Of a stretch of 36,248 nucleotides of DNA, positions 6,875 through 15,701 are shown in pieces. Where the stretch lies: the NCBI GenBank assembly GCA_014730235.1, contig WJIO01000116.1, positions 1-36,248 on the forward strand, in the 5' to 3' direction. Numbering within the stretch: the first letter of the stretch is position 1; every line of letters begins with the position of its first letter. The notes beneath the pieces were generated by a model. That model was not told the DNA's origin, did not search any database, and worked only from the letters and a program-made list of their open reading frames with translations. Made by a program: the position numbers and the translations under genes. This DNA comes from Candidatus Poribacteria bacterium. Lineage in GTDB: Bacteria; Poribacteria; DTPJ01; WJIO01.

Positions 6875-9043
6875 ATGGATAATGTGAAAGATAAAATAGT
6901 AAAACAGATTGCCGACGACTTATCAGTAAAAAAGAAACAGGTAGCAAGCACTATAAAGCTTCTGCAGGATGATAATACAGTACCATTTATCGCCCGGTAT
7001 AGAAAGGAAGTAACCGGTTCTCTAGATGAAGTCAAGATATATGACATTCAGAAGCAGTTGGATTATTATTCAGAACTGGAGGAAAGAAAAGAAACTATAC
7101 TTAAAACAATTGAAACCCAGGATAAACTTACTGATGAACTGCGGGAAACTATAGAAAACTGTATGAATAAAAAAGAGCTGGAAGATATATATCTACCGTA
7201 TAAACCAAAGCGTAGGACAAAAGCATCCGTAGCTATTGAATCAGGTCTGGAACCTTTCGCACAGCAGATGCTCTTGTTTCAGAATGTTACTTCCGGTTCT
7301 GTTGATGAATATGCAGTAAAATATGTTGATCCCGAAAAAAATGTTAATACAGTTGAAGAAGCATGTCTTGGTGCAGAACATATAATATGTTCATGGGTAT
7401 CTGAAAATGCCGAAATAAGAAAGATGGTTCGTCGTATATCTTATCGCATGGGAAACATAGTCACAAAGGTTAAGGATGAATACAAAGATAAACGCAGTAA
7501 ATACGAGATGTATTACGACCATATAGAACCGGTGAAAGACATACCACCCCATAGGGTTTTAGCTATAAATAGAGCAGAACGGGAAAATTTTATCAGTGTA
7601 TCAATACAAACCCTTGACGACCACATCCTGGAATTAATCCGCAGACACTACATCCAGAATCAAGATAGTATTTTCCAACCACATATCGAATCGGCAATAG
7701 ATGATGCTTTTAAAAATTACATCTTCCCATCCATTGAAAATGAAATCCGCAACGAGTTAACCGAATCCGCCGACCAGTCTTCCATCAGCGTTTTTTCCGA
7801 AAATCTAAGAGAGTTGCTTTTACAACCTCCTGCCGCAGATAAAGTTATCATGGGAATAGATCCGGGACTTCGCACAGGATCAAAAGTAACTGTTATTGAC
7901 AAAACGGGTAAGTATCTTGGACATGCGGTAATTTATCCCTTAAAACCCCAGAATAAAGTAGAAGAATCCGATAAAATACTAAAATCACTAATTGAAAATT
8001 TCGGTGTTGATATTATAGCTATAGGAAACGGAACAGGTTCAAGAGAATTAAGTACCTACATAAGGGAAATGCTTGAAAGAATTGATAAAAAAATTCAATG
8101 CGTTACAGTAAACGAGTCCGGCGCGTCGGTATATTCCGCTTCCGAGATAGCCCGGGAAGAGCTTCCGGATATGGACGTAAGTATAAGAGGTGCTGTTAGC
8201 ATCGCCAGGAGATGGCAGGATCCCCTGGCCGAACTGGTAAAAATCGATCCAAAATCCATCGGAGTTGGCCAGTATCAACACGATGTTAATCAAGGCGTTC
8301 TATCCCAGGCACTGGACAACACTGTTGAGTCAGTGGTAAATTATGTTGGTGTTGATTTAAATACTGCATCTTATTCTTTATTGAAATACGTGGCAGGTAT
8401 CGGCCCCAGCCTGGCCAGAAATATAGTAGAATATAGAAATGAAAAGGGGGGATTCCAGGATTTGAAAAATCTTATGGAGGTACCCCGTTTAGGTGATAAG
8501 GCCTTTCAGCAGGCGGCAGGATTTCTCAGGATTCGCAATGGTATCAATCCCCTGGACAATTCTGCAGTACATCCTGAGTCTTATGAGTTTGTGAAAACTA
8601 TTTGCAATAATAAAAGCGTATCAGTAAATGATCTCATAGGTAATCAAGAGCTTATTTCTACCCTCGTTCCAAAAGACCTGATTAGTGATAATATAGGTTT
8701 GCCAACTATCCGGGATATTATTGATGAACTTAAAAAGCCCGGTAGGGATCCCCGTATGGACTATGTTGATGTGGCTTTCAGCCCCGATATTATAGAGATG
8801 GAAGACCTATCCGAGGGAATGATACTCAACGGTGTGGTTACAAATGTAACTCATTTCGGCGCGTTCGTTGATGTAGGTGTTCACCAGGATGGTCTTGTGC
8901 ATGTTTCTGAGATGGCCAACAGATACATCAAGGATCCAACAAAATTCTGTAAAGTTGGTGATCGTATTAAAATAAAAGTTATTTCCATTGATATGGATCG
9001 TAAACGTATTGGCCTGAGTATGAAGCAGGTTGGTAAGTCATAA
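6875..9043 (+). CDS. tex: Tex family transcription accessory / RNA-binding protein
   Basis: Tex is a conserved cytoplasmic nucleic-acid-binding factor linked to transcription and RNA handling. The 722-residue product has the full domain order: N-terminal helical Tex_N region, YqgF-like RNase-H fold starting near residue 326 (MGIDPGLRTGSK, then GNGTGSRE and VNESGASVYSAS), the IGVGQYQHDV and VVNYVGVDLNTAS motifs, a helix-hairpin-helix pair near 503 (LLKYVAGIGPSLARNIVEYR), and a C-terminal S1 RNA-binding domain from about 646 (GMILNGVVTNVTHFGAFVDVG). The ribosome site before ATG 6875 is weak. Its stop codon shares one base with the ATG of the fumarase alpha gene, so the two are translationally coupled. 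Confidence 0.96.
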   Translation: MDNVKDKIVKQIADDLSVKKKQVASTIKLLQDDNTVPFIARYRKEVTGSLDEVKIYDIQKQLDYYSELEERKETILKTIETQDKLTDELRETIENCMNKKELEDIYLPYKPKRRTKASVAIESGLEPFAQQMLLFQNVTSGSVDEYAVKYVDPEKNVNTVEEACLGAEHIICSWVSENAEIRKMVRRISYRMGNIVTKVKDEYKDKRSKYEMYYDHIEPVKDIPPHRVLAINRAERENFISVSIQTLDDHILELIRRHYIQNQDSIFQPHIESAIDDAFKNYIFPSIENEIRNELTESADQSSISVFSENLRELLLQPPAADKVIMGIDPGLRTGSKVTVIDKTGKYLGHAVIYPLKPQNKVEESDKILKSLIENFGVDIIAIGNGTGSRELSTYIREMLERIDKKIQCVTVNESGASVYSASEIAREELPDMDVSIRGAVSIARRWQDPLAELVKIDPKSIGVGQYQHDVNQGVLSQALDNTVESVVNYVGVDLNTASYSLLKYVAGIGPSLARNIVEYRNEKGGFQDLKNLMEVPRLGDKAFQQAAGFLRIRNGINPLDNSAVHPESYEFVKTICNNKSVSVNDLIGNQELISTLVPKDLISDNIGLPTIRDIIDELKKPGRDPRMDYVDVAFSPDIIEMEDLSEGMILNGVVTNVTHFGAFVDVGVHQDGLVHVSEMANRYIKDPTKFCKVGDRIKIKVISIDMDRKRIGLSMKQVGKS

Positions 9044-9888
9044 TGCGGGAAATTCATGCCACAAAAATAATTGATATTGTATCAAAACTTTGTCAGGAAG
9101 CCAATTATAATCTTGGTGAAGACGTAATCCAGGCCTTGAAAAAAGCCTGCGAATCAGAAACCAAACCTATTGCCAGAGATGTCCTTCAGCAGCTAATAGA
9201 TAACGCCAGCCTTGCAAAAAGTGAAAATATACCTATGTGCCAGGACTGCGGCGTTGCTGTAGTATTTGTTTATGTAGGACAGGATATTCATGTTGTTGGC
9301 GGAGATATAACCAAAGCTGTAAATGAGGGAGTAAAAAAGGGATATAATGAAGGATACCTGAGAAAATCAATGGTAAAAAATCCCATCATAGAACGCATTA
9401 ACACAGAAGATAACACCCCTGCTGTTATTCATTACCGTATTATACCCGGTGATAAGTTAAAAATCATTTTTACGCCCAAAGGTGCTGGCAGTGAAAATAT
9501 GAGCTCATTGAAAATGATGAAACCTGCCGATGGTGTAGAGGGGATAAAAAAATTCGTTTTGCAAAAAGTCTCCAATGCAGGCCCTAACCCATGTCCACCA
9601 ATAGTTTTAGGTATAGGTATAGGTGGGAATTTTGAAAAAGCTGCAATCCTGGCCAAGGAATCCCTTCTCCGTCCTATAAATCAGCATAATCCAGATCCAA
9701 AAATTGCATCCCTGGAAAAAGAAATACTTAACGAGGTAAATCTTCTTGATATAGGTCCGGCTGGATTTGGCGGGAAAACTACAGCTTTAGCTGTAAATAT
9801 CGAAACCTACCCATGTCACATAGGCAGTCTGCCTGTGGCGCTGAATATTAACTGTCATGCCGCAAGACACAAAGAAGTTATAATATAA
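9043..9888 (+). CDS. Class I fumarate hydratase alpha subunit / TtdA-like Fe-S hydro-lyase
   Basis: The 281-residue protein matches the N-terminal (alpha) half of oxygen-sensitive 4Fe-4S hydro-lyases that interconvert fumarate and malate, or the related L-tartrate dehydratase alpha. Likely cluster cysteines are Cys66 in PMCQDCG, Cys184 in GPNPCPP and one in the C-terminal CHIGSLPVALNINCHAARH. The motifs KGAGSENMSSLKMMKP and GIGIGGNFEKAA are typical of the family. In two-subunit enzymes the beta subunit normally follows directly. Here the gene ends in a terminator and the next gene is on the other strand, so beta must be elsewhere or missing. Translation is coupled to tex by an ATG overlapping its stop by one base. 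Substrate (fumarate versus tartrate) is inferred from the nearby mdh only. Confidence 0.9.
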   Translation: MREIHATKIIDIVSKLCQEANYNLGEDVIQALKKACESETKPIARDVLQQLIDNASLAKSENIPMCQDCGVAVVFVYVGQDIHVVGGDITKAVNEGVKKGYNEGYLRKSMVKNPIIERINTEDNTPAVIHYRIIPGDKLKIIFTPKGAGSENMSSLKMMKPADGVEGIKKFVLQKVSNAGPNPCPPIVLGIGIGGNFEKAAILAKESLLRPINQHNPDPKIASLEKEILNEVNLLDIGPAGFGGKTTALAVNIETYPCHIGSLPVALNINCHAARHKEVII

Positions 9889-9916
9889 AGGCACGCATTT
9901 ATAAATGCGTGCCTTT
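9887..9916. terminator. Strong palindromic terminator between convergent genes
   Basis: AAAGGCACGCATTT (9887-9900) and its perfect complement (9903-9916) form a 14-bp stem around AT, ending in TTTATATT on either strand. It starts inside the fumarase stop codon and lies 30 bases beyond the stop of the convergent LamG gene, so it can serve both transcripts. Confidence 0.8.
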
Positions 9917-9945
9917 ATATTATAATTCACAATTATCGGATAATC

Positions 9946-10743
9946 TTATTTCTGGCTTTTCAAAGCTCCCCATAACGCAGGCATGGAATTAACATGATAC
10001 ATAACATCCTGCGGGCCTTCCAGGTTTGGACTTAATTCCTCCGGCATCCTGGCTACTGAACTGATCCTTACCTCATCAATAAGCCCATTCCAGTTAAGCT
10101 CTCTGCTGGATTTACTTCCGATAATTACATCATGCTCCGGATTCCCCGGGTCAAAATCTCCACCGTGATTTACTGCATCAGTCTCTACCCCGTTAACATA
10201 AACCCGGATTGTCTCTGAATCGTAAGTACCAGCCACATGCTGCCATTCCTGAAGTGCCAACTGCTGACTTCCGGCGAATCCTGTTCCTGCATCTGTATTG
10301 ATGTGGAGTTTCAAGGTACCGGCCTCCACGCCAAAATGCCAGCTTCCTACAACAGCCCCACCCCAATGGGTGCAGATGAGTTTCCAGCCATCCAGGCTTT
10401 CAGGATATACCCAGGCTTCAACGGTAATTTCTTCCGGGAATATCAGATCTTCTTGAGGCCCGATATTGATAAGAGTATTTCCATCAAAGACAAAGGAACT
10501 ACCGGGATTACCATCAAATTTCCAATCTTCTTCGCCCCAGTTGGGGTTACCTTCGACAACACCAGTAAAACCATTAGGTGATTCATCGGCTAATTCATCA
10601 CCGCCACCTTCATCCATATGCCATAGAGCAAGGGTGTGAGCATCAGGAATGTACTCAAATCCCTGGGCGGCATAGGATTGGGATACAGCATATATGAACA
10701 ACAATAACATTACTATGCAAATTGAATACAATTTTTTTCGCAT
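9946..10743 (-). CDS. Secreted LamG/concanavalin A-like lectin domain protein
   Basis: The 265-residue protein has an N-terminal signal peptide (basic MRKK, a hydrophobic core to about residue 20, likely cleavage near SYA-A). A single LamG_3-type jelly roll fills residues about 35-235, with recurring marks LALWHMDEGGG, DESPNGFTG, EITVEAWVYP, EWQHVAGTYD, IRVYVNG and NGLIDEVRIS. Such domains bind carbohydrate or matrix polymers outside the cytoplasm; no catalytic residues are evident. The short C-terminal tail ends in MPALWGALKSQK. A GGAGG ribosome site precedes ATG 10743 by seven bases. Substrate is unknown. It stands 107 bases downstream of the DUF6785-like membrane gene on the same strand. 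Confidence 0.85.
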   Translation of the reverse strand: MRKKLYSICIVMLLLFIYAVSQSYAAQGFEYIPDAHTLALWHMDEGGGDELADESPNGFTGVVEGNPNWGEEDWKFDGNPGSSFVFDGNTLINIGPQEDLIFPEEITVEAWVYPESLDGWKLICTHWGGAVVGSWHFGVEAGTLKLHINTDAGTGFAGSQQLALQEWQHVAGTYDSETIRVYVNGVETDAVNHGGDFDPGNPEHDVIIGSKSSRELNWNGLIDEVRISSVARMPEELSPNLEGPQDVMYHVNSMPALWGALKSQK

Positions 10744-10850
10744 TTTCTTTACCTCCGTGATCTGCCATTATCACATAAATTATTAACTCAAAAATAATAA
10801 TATCATATTAATAGCTCTTGTTACAAGTTGTTTTTTACTGAAATAATTAA

Positions 10851-12770
10851 TTAAACAAAAAAACTATAGGTCAATTTGTTAAAAATAATCCCTACAAGAC
10901 TCCATATACTTCCGCTGATAAACTGTCCTAACATCAATCCAAGGAAAAAAGGTATACCTTTTCTGTATTGTTTCAGTCCACCACCTCTGAGAAGCGCATA
11001 TTTTATCATCCAGCTTAAAAATACAGAAAACCACATCCAGCTCATAGTCCAGCTTCCCGCTACGGCAAATCCCACAGGATGAAAAGGAAATCCCAGAAAC
11101 CTTCTCCTCATAATCATTAAGAATATAGTTAGACCCATACCAAAACCCACCTGCTGAAGTATAGACGGATCGGATTTTGTGGGATAATTCATCCAGTTTT
11201 CCATGCGGTTAAAAGATTCCGCAGCCACTCCCAGGGCATACCCTCGAACTCGGGATGTTGCACCGTTTTCGTAAAAGAGGTGCAGTATAGACCAGAATGT
11301 CACAATAATCCCAAATATAGTCGCTATCATTATGCCTATCAACAGCTTTCTGCTGTTGATACCGGTTCTTTCCGCTATCTTGAATCCCTCCAGTTGATGG
11401 GGCATAGCATGACAGCGATAATCCCTGGTAATCCAGAAATAAAGCGTAAATACTGATAAATTTTTATTACCAAGTCTACGGGTTCCAGCCAAAGCCGGTA
11501 TCAAGCGATCCGGACCTCCATAGTAAAGGTCATGAGTAGGAGGGCCCAACTCGGCTCGCATTCTGGTTGCAGCCAGAACTGTGATAAAATAGAGTATAAA
11601 GAAGCTAACAGCTACCCATATAGACATACCTGCAGCGCGAGAGAATAAAACCAGCAGTCCAAAGCCTATTACAACACCAGTCACAGCCAATGGATAAGGT
11701 AACGGTTCCCTGGAATCATCAATTTTCTCCCTGGACCAGAGGGAGCGAACAGCCCTGAAAATACTCTTTCTGCTTAACCATAAAGACAATATACCCAAAC
11801 CGAGCCATGCACCCATAGACTGATCACCAAGGTAAGGCCCAGAAAGCCTGGTAAAACCCAGAGCCGCTCTTAAAACCAGTTGAGCCTTCCAGAAAAGATA
11901 AAAGAACCACGTGGAAAAGGATAAATCCAGCGGCATAAAGTAGGCCAGACCGATAACAAAGGGATAAAAACATATAGGCAACCATCCTATAGCGTTCCAG
12001 GGGTGCTGATTAAATAGCGGGGCTAATTCAAATCTGGTTTTGAAGGTCGGTATAAATGGATAGAATCTATTGAAACCATGAAGCATATCAATCGCAAAAA
12101 CAATGCTAAAACCCAGCCACATGGACTTATTTCTGAAGAATTTTCCCGAGTTAAGAGTCATTTCCATGGGTAATTGAATTATTGGATAACTAAGCTTCTC
12201 CTCCTCTGTCCATCGCTTTCGTATTAGGGTAACAATGCAGATCATTGTAAAATACAAAACAAATGTAAAACCGGTCCAGAGCAGGATCGGCTTAAGCCAT
12301 GCGTTAAGGATTTCAGGATCATAAAAATTGGTATTACCCTCGTAGTATCCCCGAATAATATCTTTATCATTAACCACAAGCCATTCGGGAATATGGCTTC
12401 CAAAAAGATCCGCCCATTCATTTTCAGGTGTAGCAAACCACGTTCCATAAGTCATCACCGGAACCAGTATCTGCATCATATCCCAACCCAGCAGTGAAGT
12501 TCCGATACAAAGCATGACATAAATGGTCAATAGCTCTCCCGGTGAAAGTTCTCGACCTGGAAAATATTTTTTTATAATCAGATTTATTATAGTGAAGACA
12601 AAAATTATAAAGATAACATTGAAGAAAAGAGATAGGGTAGTTGCGTGGGTAATAGAAAGCACTACCTCGGATTTGGTAATCCAGTAGGCATTTAGAGGTA
12701 GAAGAAGTAATCCAATAAAAATAGCACGTAAAGTTACACCAGAATCATTAATACCAGACGAATTATCCAT
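10851..12770 (-). CDS. Large multi-pass membrane protein, DUF6785/DUF6784-like
   Basis: The 639-residue protein has about twelve or more hydrophobic helices spread over its length, starting near residue 13 (RAIFIGLLLLPLNAYWIT) and ending near the C-terminus. Features I associate with DUF6785/DUF6784 proteins are ELSPGELLTIYVMLCIGTSLLGWDMMQIL, the cytoplasmic loop EEEKLSYPIIQLPMEM, and MRAELGPPTHDLYYGGPD. The architecture recalls oligopeptide-transporter-like permeases, but no transport function is established that I can name. The start at 12770 has no strong ribosome site. The neighbours (LamG protein downstream, GalU upstream on the same strand) give no firm role; a link with polymer or sugar uptake is speculation. 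Confidence 0.75.
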   Translation of the reverse strand: MDNSSGINDSGVTLRAIFIGLLLLPLNAYWITKSEVVLSITHATTLSLFFNVIFIIFVFTIINLIIKKYFPGRELSPGELLTIYVMLCIGTSLLGWDMMQILVPVMTYGTWFATPENEWADLFGSHIPEWLVVNDKDIIRGYYEGNTNFYDPEILNAWLKPILLWTGFTFVLYFTMICIVTLIRKRWTEEEKLSYPIIQLPMEMTLNSGKFFRNKSMWLGFSIVFAIDMLHGFNRFYPFIPTFKTRFELAPLFNQHPWNAIGWLPICFYPFVIGLAYFMPLDLSFSTWFFYLFWKAQLVLRAALGFTRLSGPYLGDQSMGAWLGLGILSLWLSRKSIFRAVRSLWSREKIDDSREPLPYPLAVTGVVIGFGLLVLFSRAAGMSIWVAVSFFILYFITVLAATRMRAELGPPTHDLYYGGPDRLIPALAGTRRLGNKNLSVFTLYFWITRDYRCHAMPHQLEGFKIAERTGINSRKLLIGIMIATIFGIIVTFWSILHLFYENGATSRVRGYALGVAAESFNRMENWMNYPTKSDPSILQQVGFGMGLTIFLMIMRRRFLGFPFHPVGFAVAGSWTMSWMWFSVFLSWMIKYALLRGGGLKQYRKGIPFFLGLMLGQFISGSIWSLVGIIFNKLTYSFFV

Positions 12771-12848
12771 AAATCTAGTTTTTCTTACCGCACATAAAAT
12801 TTAACAAAAATAATTCACTCCACTCAGAATAAGTGGTTTTAAATAAAT

Positions 12849-12930
12849 CTTTTCAACTTTCTCCTAATGGGGAAAGCCCATTATTCCCCCTCCATAAGAG
12901 GGCGAAGGGGATTTTTAGCGCGACTGAAAA
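12849..12930. repeat. GC-rich short repeat/terminator-like sequence upstream of galU stop
   Basis: The segment CTTTCTCCTAATGGGG...CCCCCTCCATAAGAGGG...GAAGGGG can form several short stems and resembles 2413-2467 in its first half. It lies just beyond the galU stop and may act as its terminator on the minus strand, though no clean T-tract follows the stem. Confidence 0.3.
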
Positions 12931-12941
12931 TATCAAAATCA

Positions 12942-13862
12942 TTATTCTTTCTTCTCTGCATCCTTTTCAGACTTCCCAGCCTTCTTCGATAAAAGTCTTT
13001 GACCCAATTCTACTATATAAGGTTTCAATTCGGAACCAATTTTTTCATTTTGAAGGGCAAATTCAATAGTAGTTTTAAGGTGTGATATGGGATCACCGAC
13101 GGTATGCCAGTTTCCTCTTATTTTACGTGCATAGACGGCTTTTCTTTTGGCCAATTCCTGTATTGCATCTGTAAGTTGTATTTCCCGTCTATCTTCAGCA
13201 GGTTTAGTCTTTTCCAGTATATCGAATATTGCGGGGTCAAGTATACATCTACCTAAAAAGGCCAGGTTGGAGGGCGCGTTTTCCGGGTTTGGTTTTTCCA
13301 CCAGTCGGTCTACAAGATATACCTCCCCATTTACCCCTCGACCCTCTATGATACCATAACTGCTGACTTTTTCCTGCGGTACTTCCTGAACAGCCAGAAT
13401 AGTGCAGCTATATTTTTCATATAAATCCATCAATTGCTTGATACAGGGAATATCGGAAATCACCAGATCATCACCATATAAAACGGCAAATGGTTCATTT
13501 GCTATATGGTCTCTTGCCTTAAGTATAGCATGACCTGTACCCAGGGCCTCTTTCTGACGTAAATAGTGTATATCTGCCATTTCTTCTATGTTCTCAAGAG
13601 TTTCCAGTCTGGCGTGATCCCCTTTTTCTTTTAACACCTCGTTCAGCTCAAAGGATTTATCAAAATGATCTTCAATAGCCCTTTTTCCACGACCTGTTAT
13701 AATTAGCACATCCTTAATACCTGAACCAACTATCTCTTCTATTATATATTGTATTGCAGGTTTGTCAACAACCGGGATCATCTCTTTCGGTAAAGATTTA
13801 GTAACAGGTAAAAATCTGGTTCCAAGACCAGCCGCCGGTATAACTGCTTTGCGAACTTTCAT
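12942..13862 (-). CDS. galU: UTP-glucose-1-phosphate uridylyltransferase
   Basis: GalU makes UDP-glucose from UTP and glucose-1-phosphate for glycolipid and polysaccharide synthesis. The N-terminal nucleotide-binding signature AAGLGTRFLPVTKSLPKEMI is intact, followed by KPAIQYIIEE, the metal-site region AVLYGDDLV, and RLVEKPNPENAPSNLAFLGRCIL. Length is about 306 residues, normal for bacterial GalU. Two in-frame ATGs exist: 13868 would be one base from the GAAGGAG ribosome site, while 13862 is seven bases away, so 13862 is chosen. The C-terminal tail is Lys/Glu-rich (KKAGKSEKDAEKKE). It lies 26 bases after the ThiF-like gene on the same strand and is probably co-transcribed with it. Confidence 0.95.
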   Translation of the reverse strand: MKVRKAVIPAAGLGTRFLPVTKSLPKEMIPVVDKPAIQYIIEEIVGSGIKDVLIITGRGKRAIEDHFDKSFELNEVLKEKGDHARLETLENIEEMADIHYLRQKEALGTGHAILKARDHIANEPFAVLYGDDLVISDIPCIKQLMDLYEKYSCTILAVQEVPQEKVSSYGIIEGRGVNGEVYLVDRLVEKPNPENAPSNLAFLGRCILDPAIFDILEKTKPAEDRREIQLTDAIQELAKRKAVYARKIRGNWHTVGDPISHLKTTIEFALQNEKIGSELKPYIVELGQRLLSKKAGKSEKDAEKKE

Positions 13863-13888
13863 TGTCATACTCCTTCGTAAATTTCACA

Positions 13889-14656
13889 TCAGCTAATGTC
13901 TTTCTTTTCCTTGCATAATGGACATTCTGGTGACACCTTTAACTCGATTTCCTGAAAATCCATATTTAAAGCATCATATATTAACATTCTCTTTGCAAGA
14001 AAGGTACCAATGCCCAGGATTAATTTAATAGTTTCTGTAGCCTGTATTGTTCCGATCACTCCGGGTAATACTCCTAAAAGACCGATTTCATTATCACCAG
14101 GTATTAAATCTTCCGGTGGCCTCTCAGGATAAAGGCATCTATAACAAGGTCCCTGCTCTGGAATAAATACAGTCGTTCTACCCTCAAATTGGAAAATACT
14201 GCCGTGAACAAGGGGTTTATCCAGTTCATAGCATATATCATTCATAACATATCTCGTCTCAAAATTATCGCAGGCATCAACAATTATGTCATAATCGGAC
14301 ACAAGCTGACGGGCATTTTCTGTTGTCAATCTTTCGTTATGTTTTATAATTTTAACATCAGGATTAAGATTTTTAAGCGTTCTTCTTGCTGATTCTGTTT
14401 TCAGAATACCTATAGTATCAGATGAATGTAGTATTTGTCTTTGAAGGTTGGTTATGTCAACTCTGTCTGAATCAGCAATCCCAAGAGTTCCAACACCCGA
14501 AGCCGCAAGATAATACGCAACAGGTGATCCTAGTCCACCCAAACCCACGACAAGAACCTTCGCCTGCAAAAGTTTTTCTTGACCTGATTCTCCTATTTCA
14601 GAAAGCATAATATGCCGCTTGTATCTATTCCTTTGTATTTGTGTAAGTTTAGTCAT
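13889..14656 (-). CDS. MoeB/ThiF-family adenylyltransferase (E1-like)
   Basis: The 255-residue enzyme adenylates the C-terminal glycine of a ubiquitin-like sulfur carrier (MoaD or ThiS type). The ATP-binding Rossmann motif GLGGLGSP covers residues 38-45. Also present are DSDRVDITNLQRQ (62-74), DACDNFETR with Asp130, and two Cys pairs that form the zinc site (Cys171/Cys174 in CYRCLYP and Cys245/Cys248 in CPLC). No cysteine lies between these pairs, so the ThiF-type acceptor cysteine is absent and the protein is closer to MoeB. No sulfur-carrier gene is nearby, so the pathway (molybdopterin, thiamine or other) is open. No clear ribosome site precedes ATG 14656. A repeat separates it from the lipid kinase gene upstream. 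Confidence 0.9.
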   Translation of the reverse strand: MTKLTQIQRNRYKRHIMLSEIGESGQEKLLQAKVLVVGLGGLGSPVAYYLAASGVGTLGIADSDRVDITNLQRQILHSSDTIGILKTESARRTLKNLNPDVKIIKHNERLTTENARQLVSDYDIIVDACDNFETRYVMNDICYELDKPLVHGSIFQFEGRTTVFIPEQGPCYRCLYPERPPEDLIPGDNEIGLLGVLPGVIGTIQATETIKLILGIGTFLAKRMLIYDALNMDFQEIELKVSPECPLCKEKKDIS

Positions 14657-14688
14657 GTTACTATCATATAATCTATAGATATAATATC

Positions 14689-14795
14689 ACTGATATTTCT
14701 AAAATTAACTAAAAACAGATGTTGCAGTGCTTAAAGAGACACTAGCAAATGAAAATGCTATTAGGCTGTCATTCCTGCGAAACTCTTATTCCTTT
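14689..14795. repeat. Repeat copy whose right arm encodes the end of the lipid kinase gene
   Basis: The segment from ACTGATATTTCTAAAATT (14689) to GGCTGTCATTCCTGC (14778) repeats 5311-5400 and 29019-29110 almost exactly. The following bases (14768-14795, GTCATTCCTGC then GAAACTCTTATTCC) match the reverse complement of 3093-3120. The closing hairpin arm found in other copies is absent, so this copy ends inside the coding sequence of the lipid kinase. Confidence 0.8.
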
Positions 14796-15701
14796 ATCTT
14801 TTTTGTCAGGTACTATAACTTTTAATGCTTTGGGAATTGTTTTGAATACTATCTCTGAATATTCACCTATTGCTTCACCATCCACATGAGCAGGCAGTGG
14901 TTTTATTGAATTTATAGAAATGCTATTTCCCCGGTATACATGAACATAAGGAAGCTCAATATGTTCCCCGGTAAAAAGCTTGGGAAGGTTATATAGTAAT
15001 CTTAGAATATTTATTTTCTGTATCACACAAACGTCGAGGAAACCATCATCTGGTAAAGCTCCCGGAACAACCAGAGCTTCGCCGCCGTATCTCCCTGTAT
15101 TTGTTACGGATATTAGTAGGGGTTTAAATTGAACTTTTTCCGAGTCTATATCTATATCTACTAAGGGTGGCAGATACTTAATAAAGGCCAAAAAACCGGT
15201 AGCAAAATAGAGCCACATGCCCCTTAAGGGGCCAAATGTTTCACCGGAAAATTTGGATATCATGGCATCAAAACCAACTCCAGCAGTATTCAGGAAATAC
15301 CTGCCGTTTACTTCACCTATATCCATCTCTACAACAGCACCCTTTTTAAGTATTTCACAGGCTTCTTCTGGATCTACAGGGATTCCCATTTGTCTGGCAA
15401 AACCATTTCCCGTACCTGCTGGCAAAATACCGAAGGCACATTCTGATCCCACTATACCATTAAGCACTCCGTTTATAGTACCATCTCCGCCCACAGCTAC
15501 TACCGCGCTGTATTCTGACGAAACTTCTCTGGACATGGATATAGCATGATCCTTACCCTCAGATATACAGAAATCATATCGTATTTCAGAATATCCCAGA
15601 GTTTGGTCAATTATGTCAATGATATTCTGATAGTTTCCTTTTCCTGCTTGTGGGTTTATTATAAAAAATAGGCTTGTTATATTACCATCTCTGGTAATCA
15701 T
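14769..15701 (-). CDS. YegS/BmrU-type lipid (diacylglycerol) kinase
   Basis: The 310-residue protein belongs to the DAGK_cat family, which phosphorylates diacylglycerol or related lipids with ATP at the inner membrane face. Seen are FFIINPQAGKG (residues 12-22), VAVGGDGTINGVLNGI with the GGDGT nucleotide motif at 71-75, GTGNGFARQMGIP (96-108), and LNTAGVGFDA. ATG 15701 overlaps the stop of the CDP-alcohol phosphatidyltransferase gene by four bases (ATGA), so the two are translationally coupled. The last residues (KGIRVSQE) and the stop codon lie within an intergenic repeat sequence found elsewhere in the window, implying that the original C-terminus was replaced or trimmed. The catalytic core is intact. 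The precise lipid substrate is unknown. Confidence 0.93.
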   Translation of the reverse strand: MITRDGNITSLFFIINPQAGKGNYQNIIDIIDQTLGYSEIRYDFCISEGKDHAISMSREVSSEYSAVVAVGGDGTINGVLNGIVGSECAFGILPAGTGNGFARQMGIPVDPEEACEILKKGAVVEMDIGEVNGRYFLNTAGVGFDAMISKFSGETFGPLRGMWLYFATGFLAFIKYLPPLVDIDIDSEKVQFKPLLISVTNTGRYGGEALVVPGALPDDGFLDVCVIQKINILRLLYNLPKLFTGEHIELPYVHVYRGNSISINSIKPLPAHVDGEAIGEYSEIVFKTIPKALKVIVPDKKDKGIRVSQE

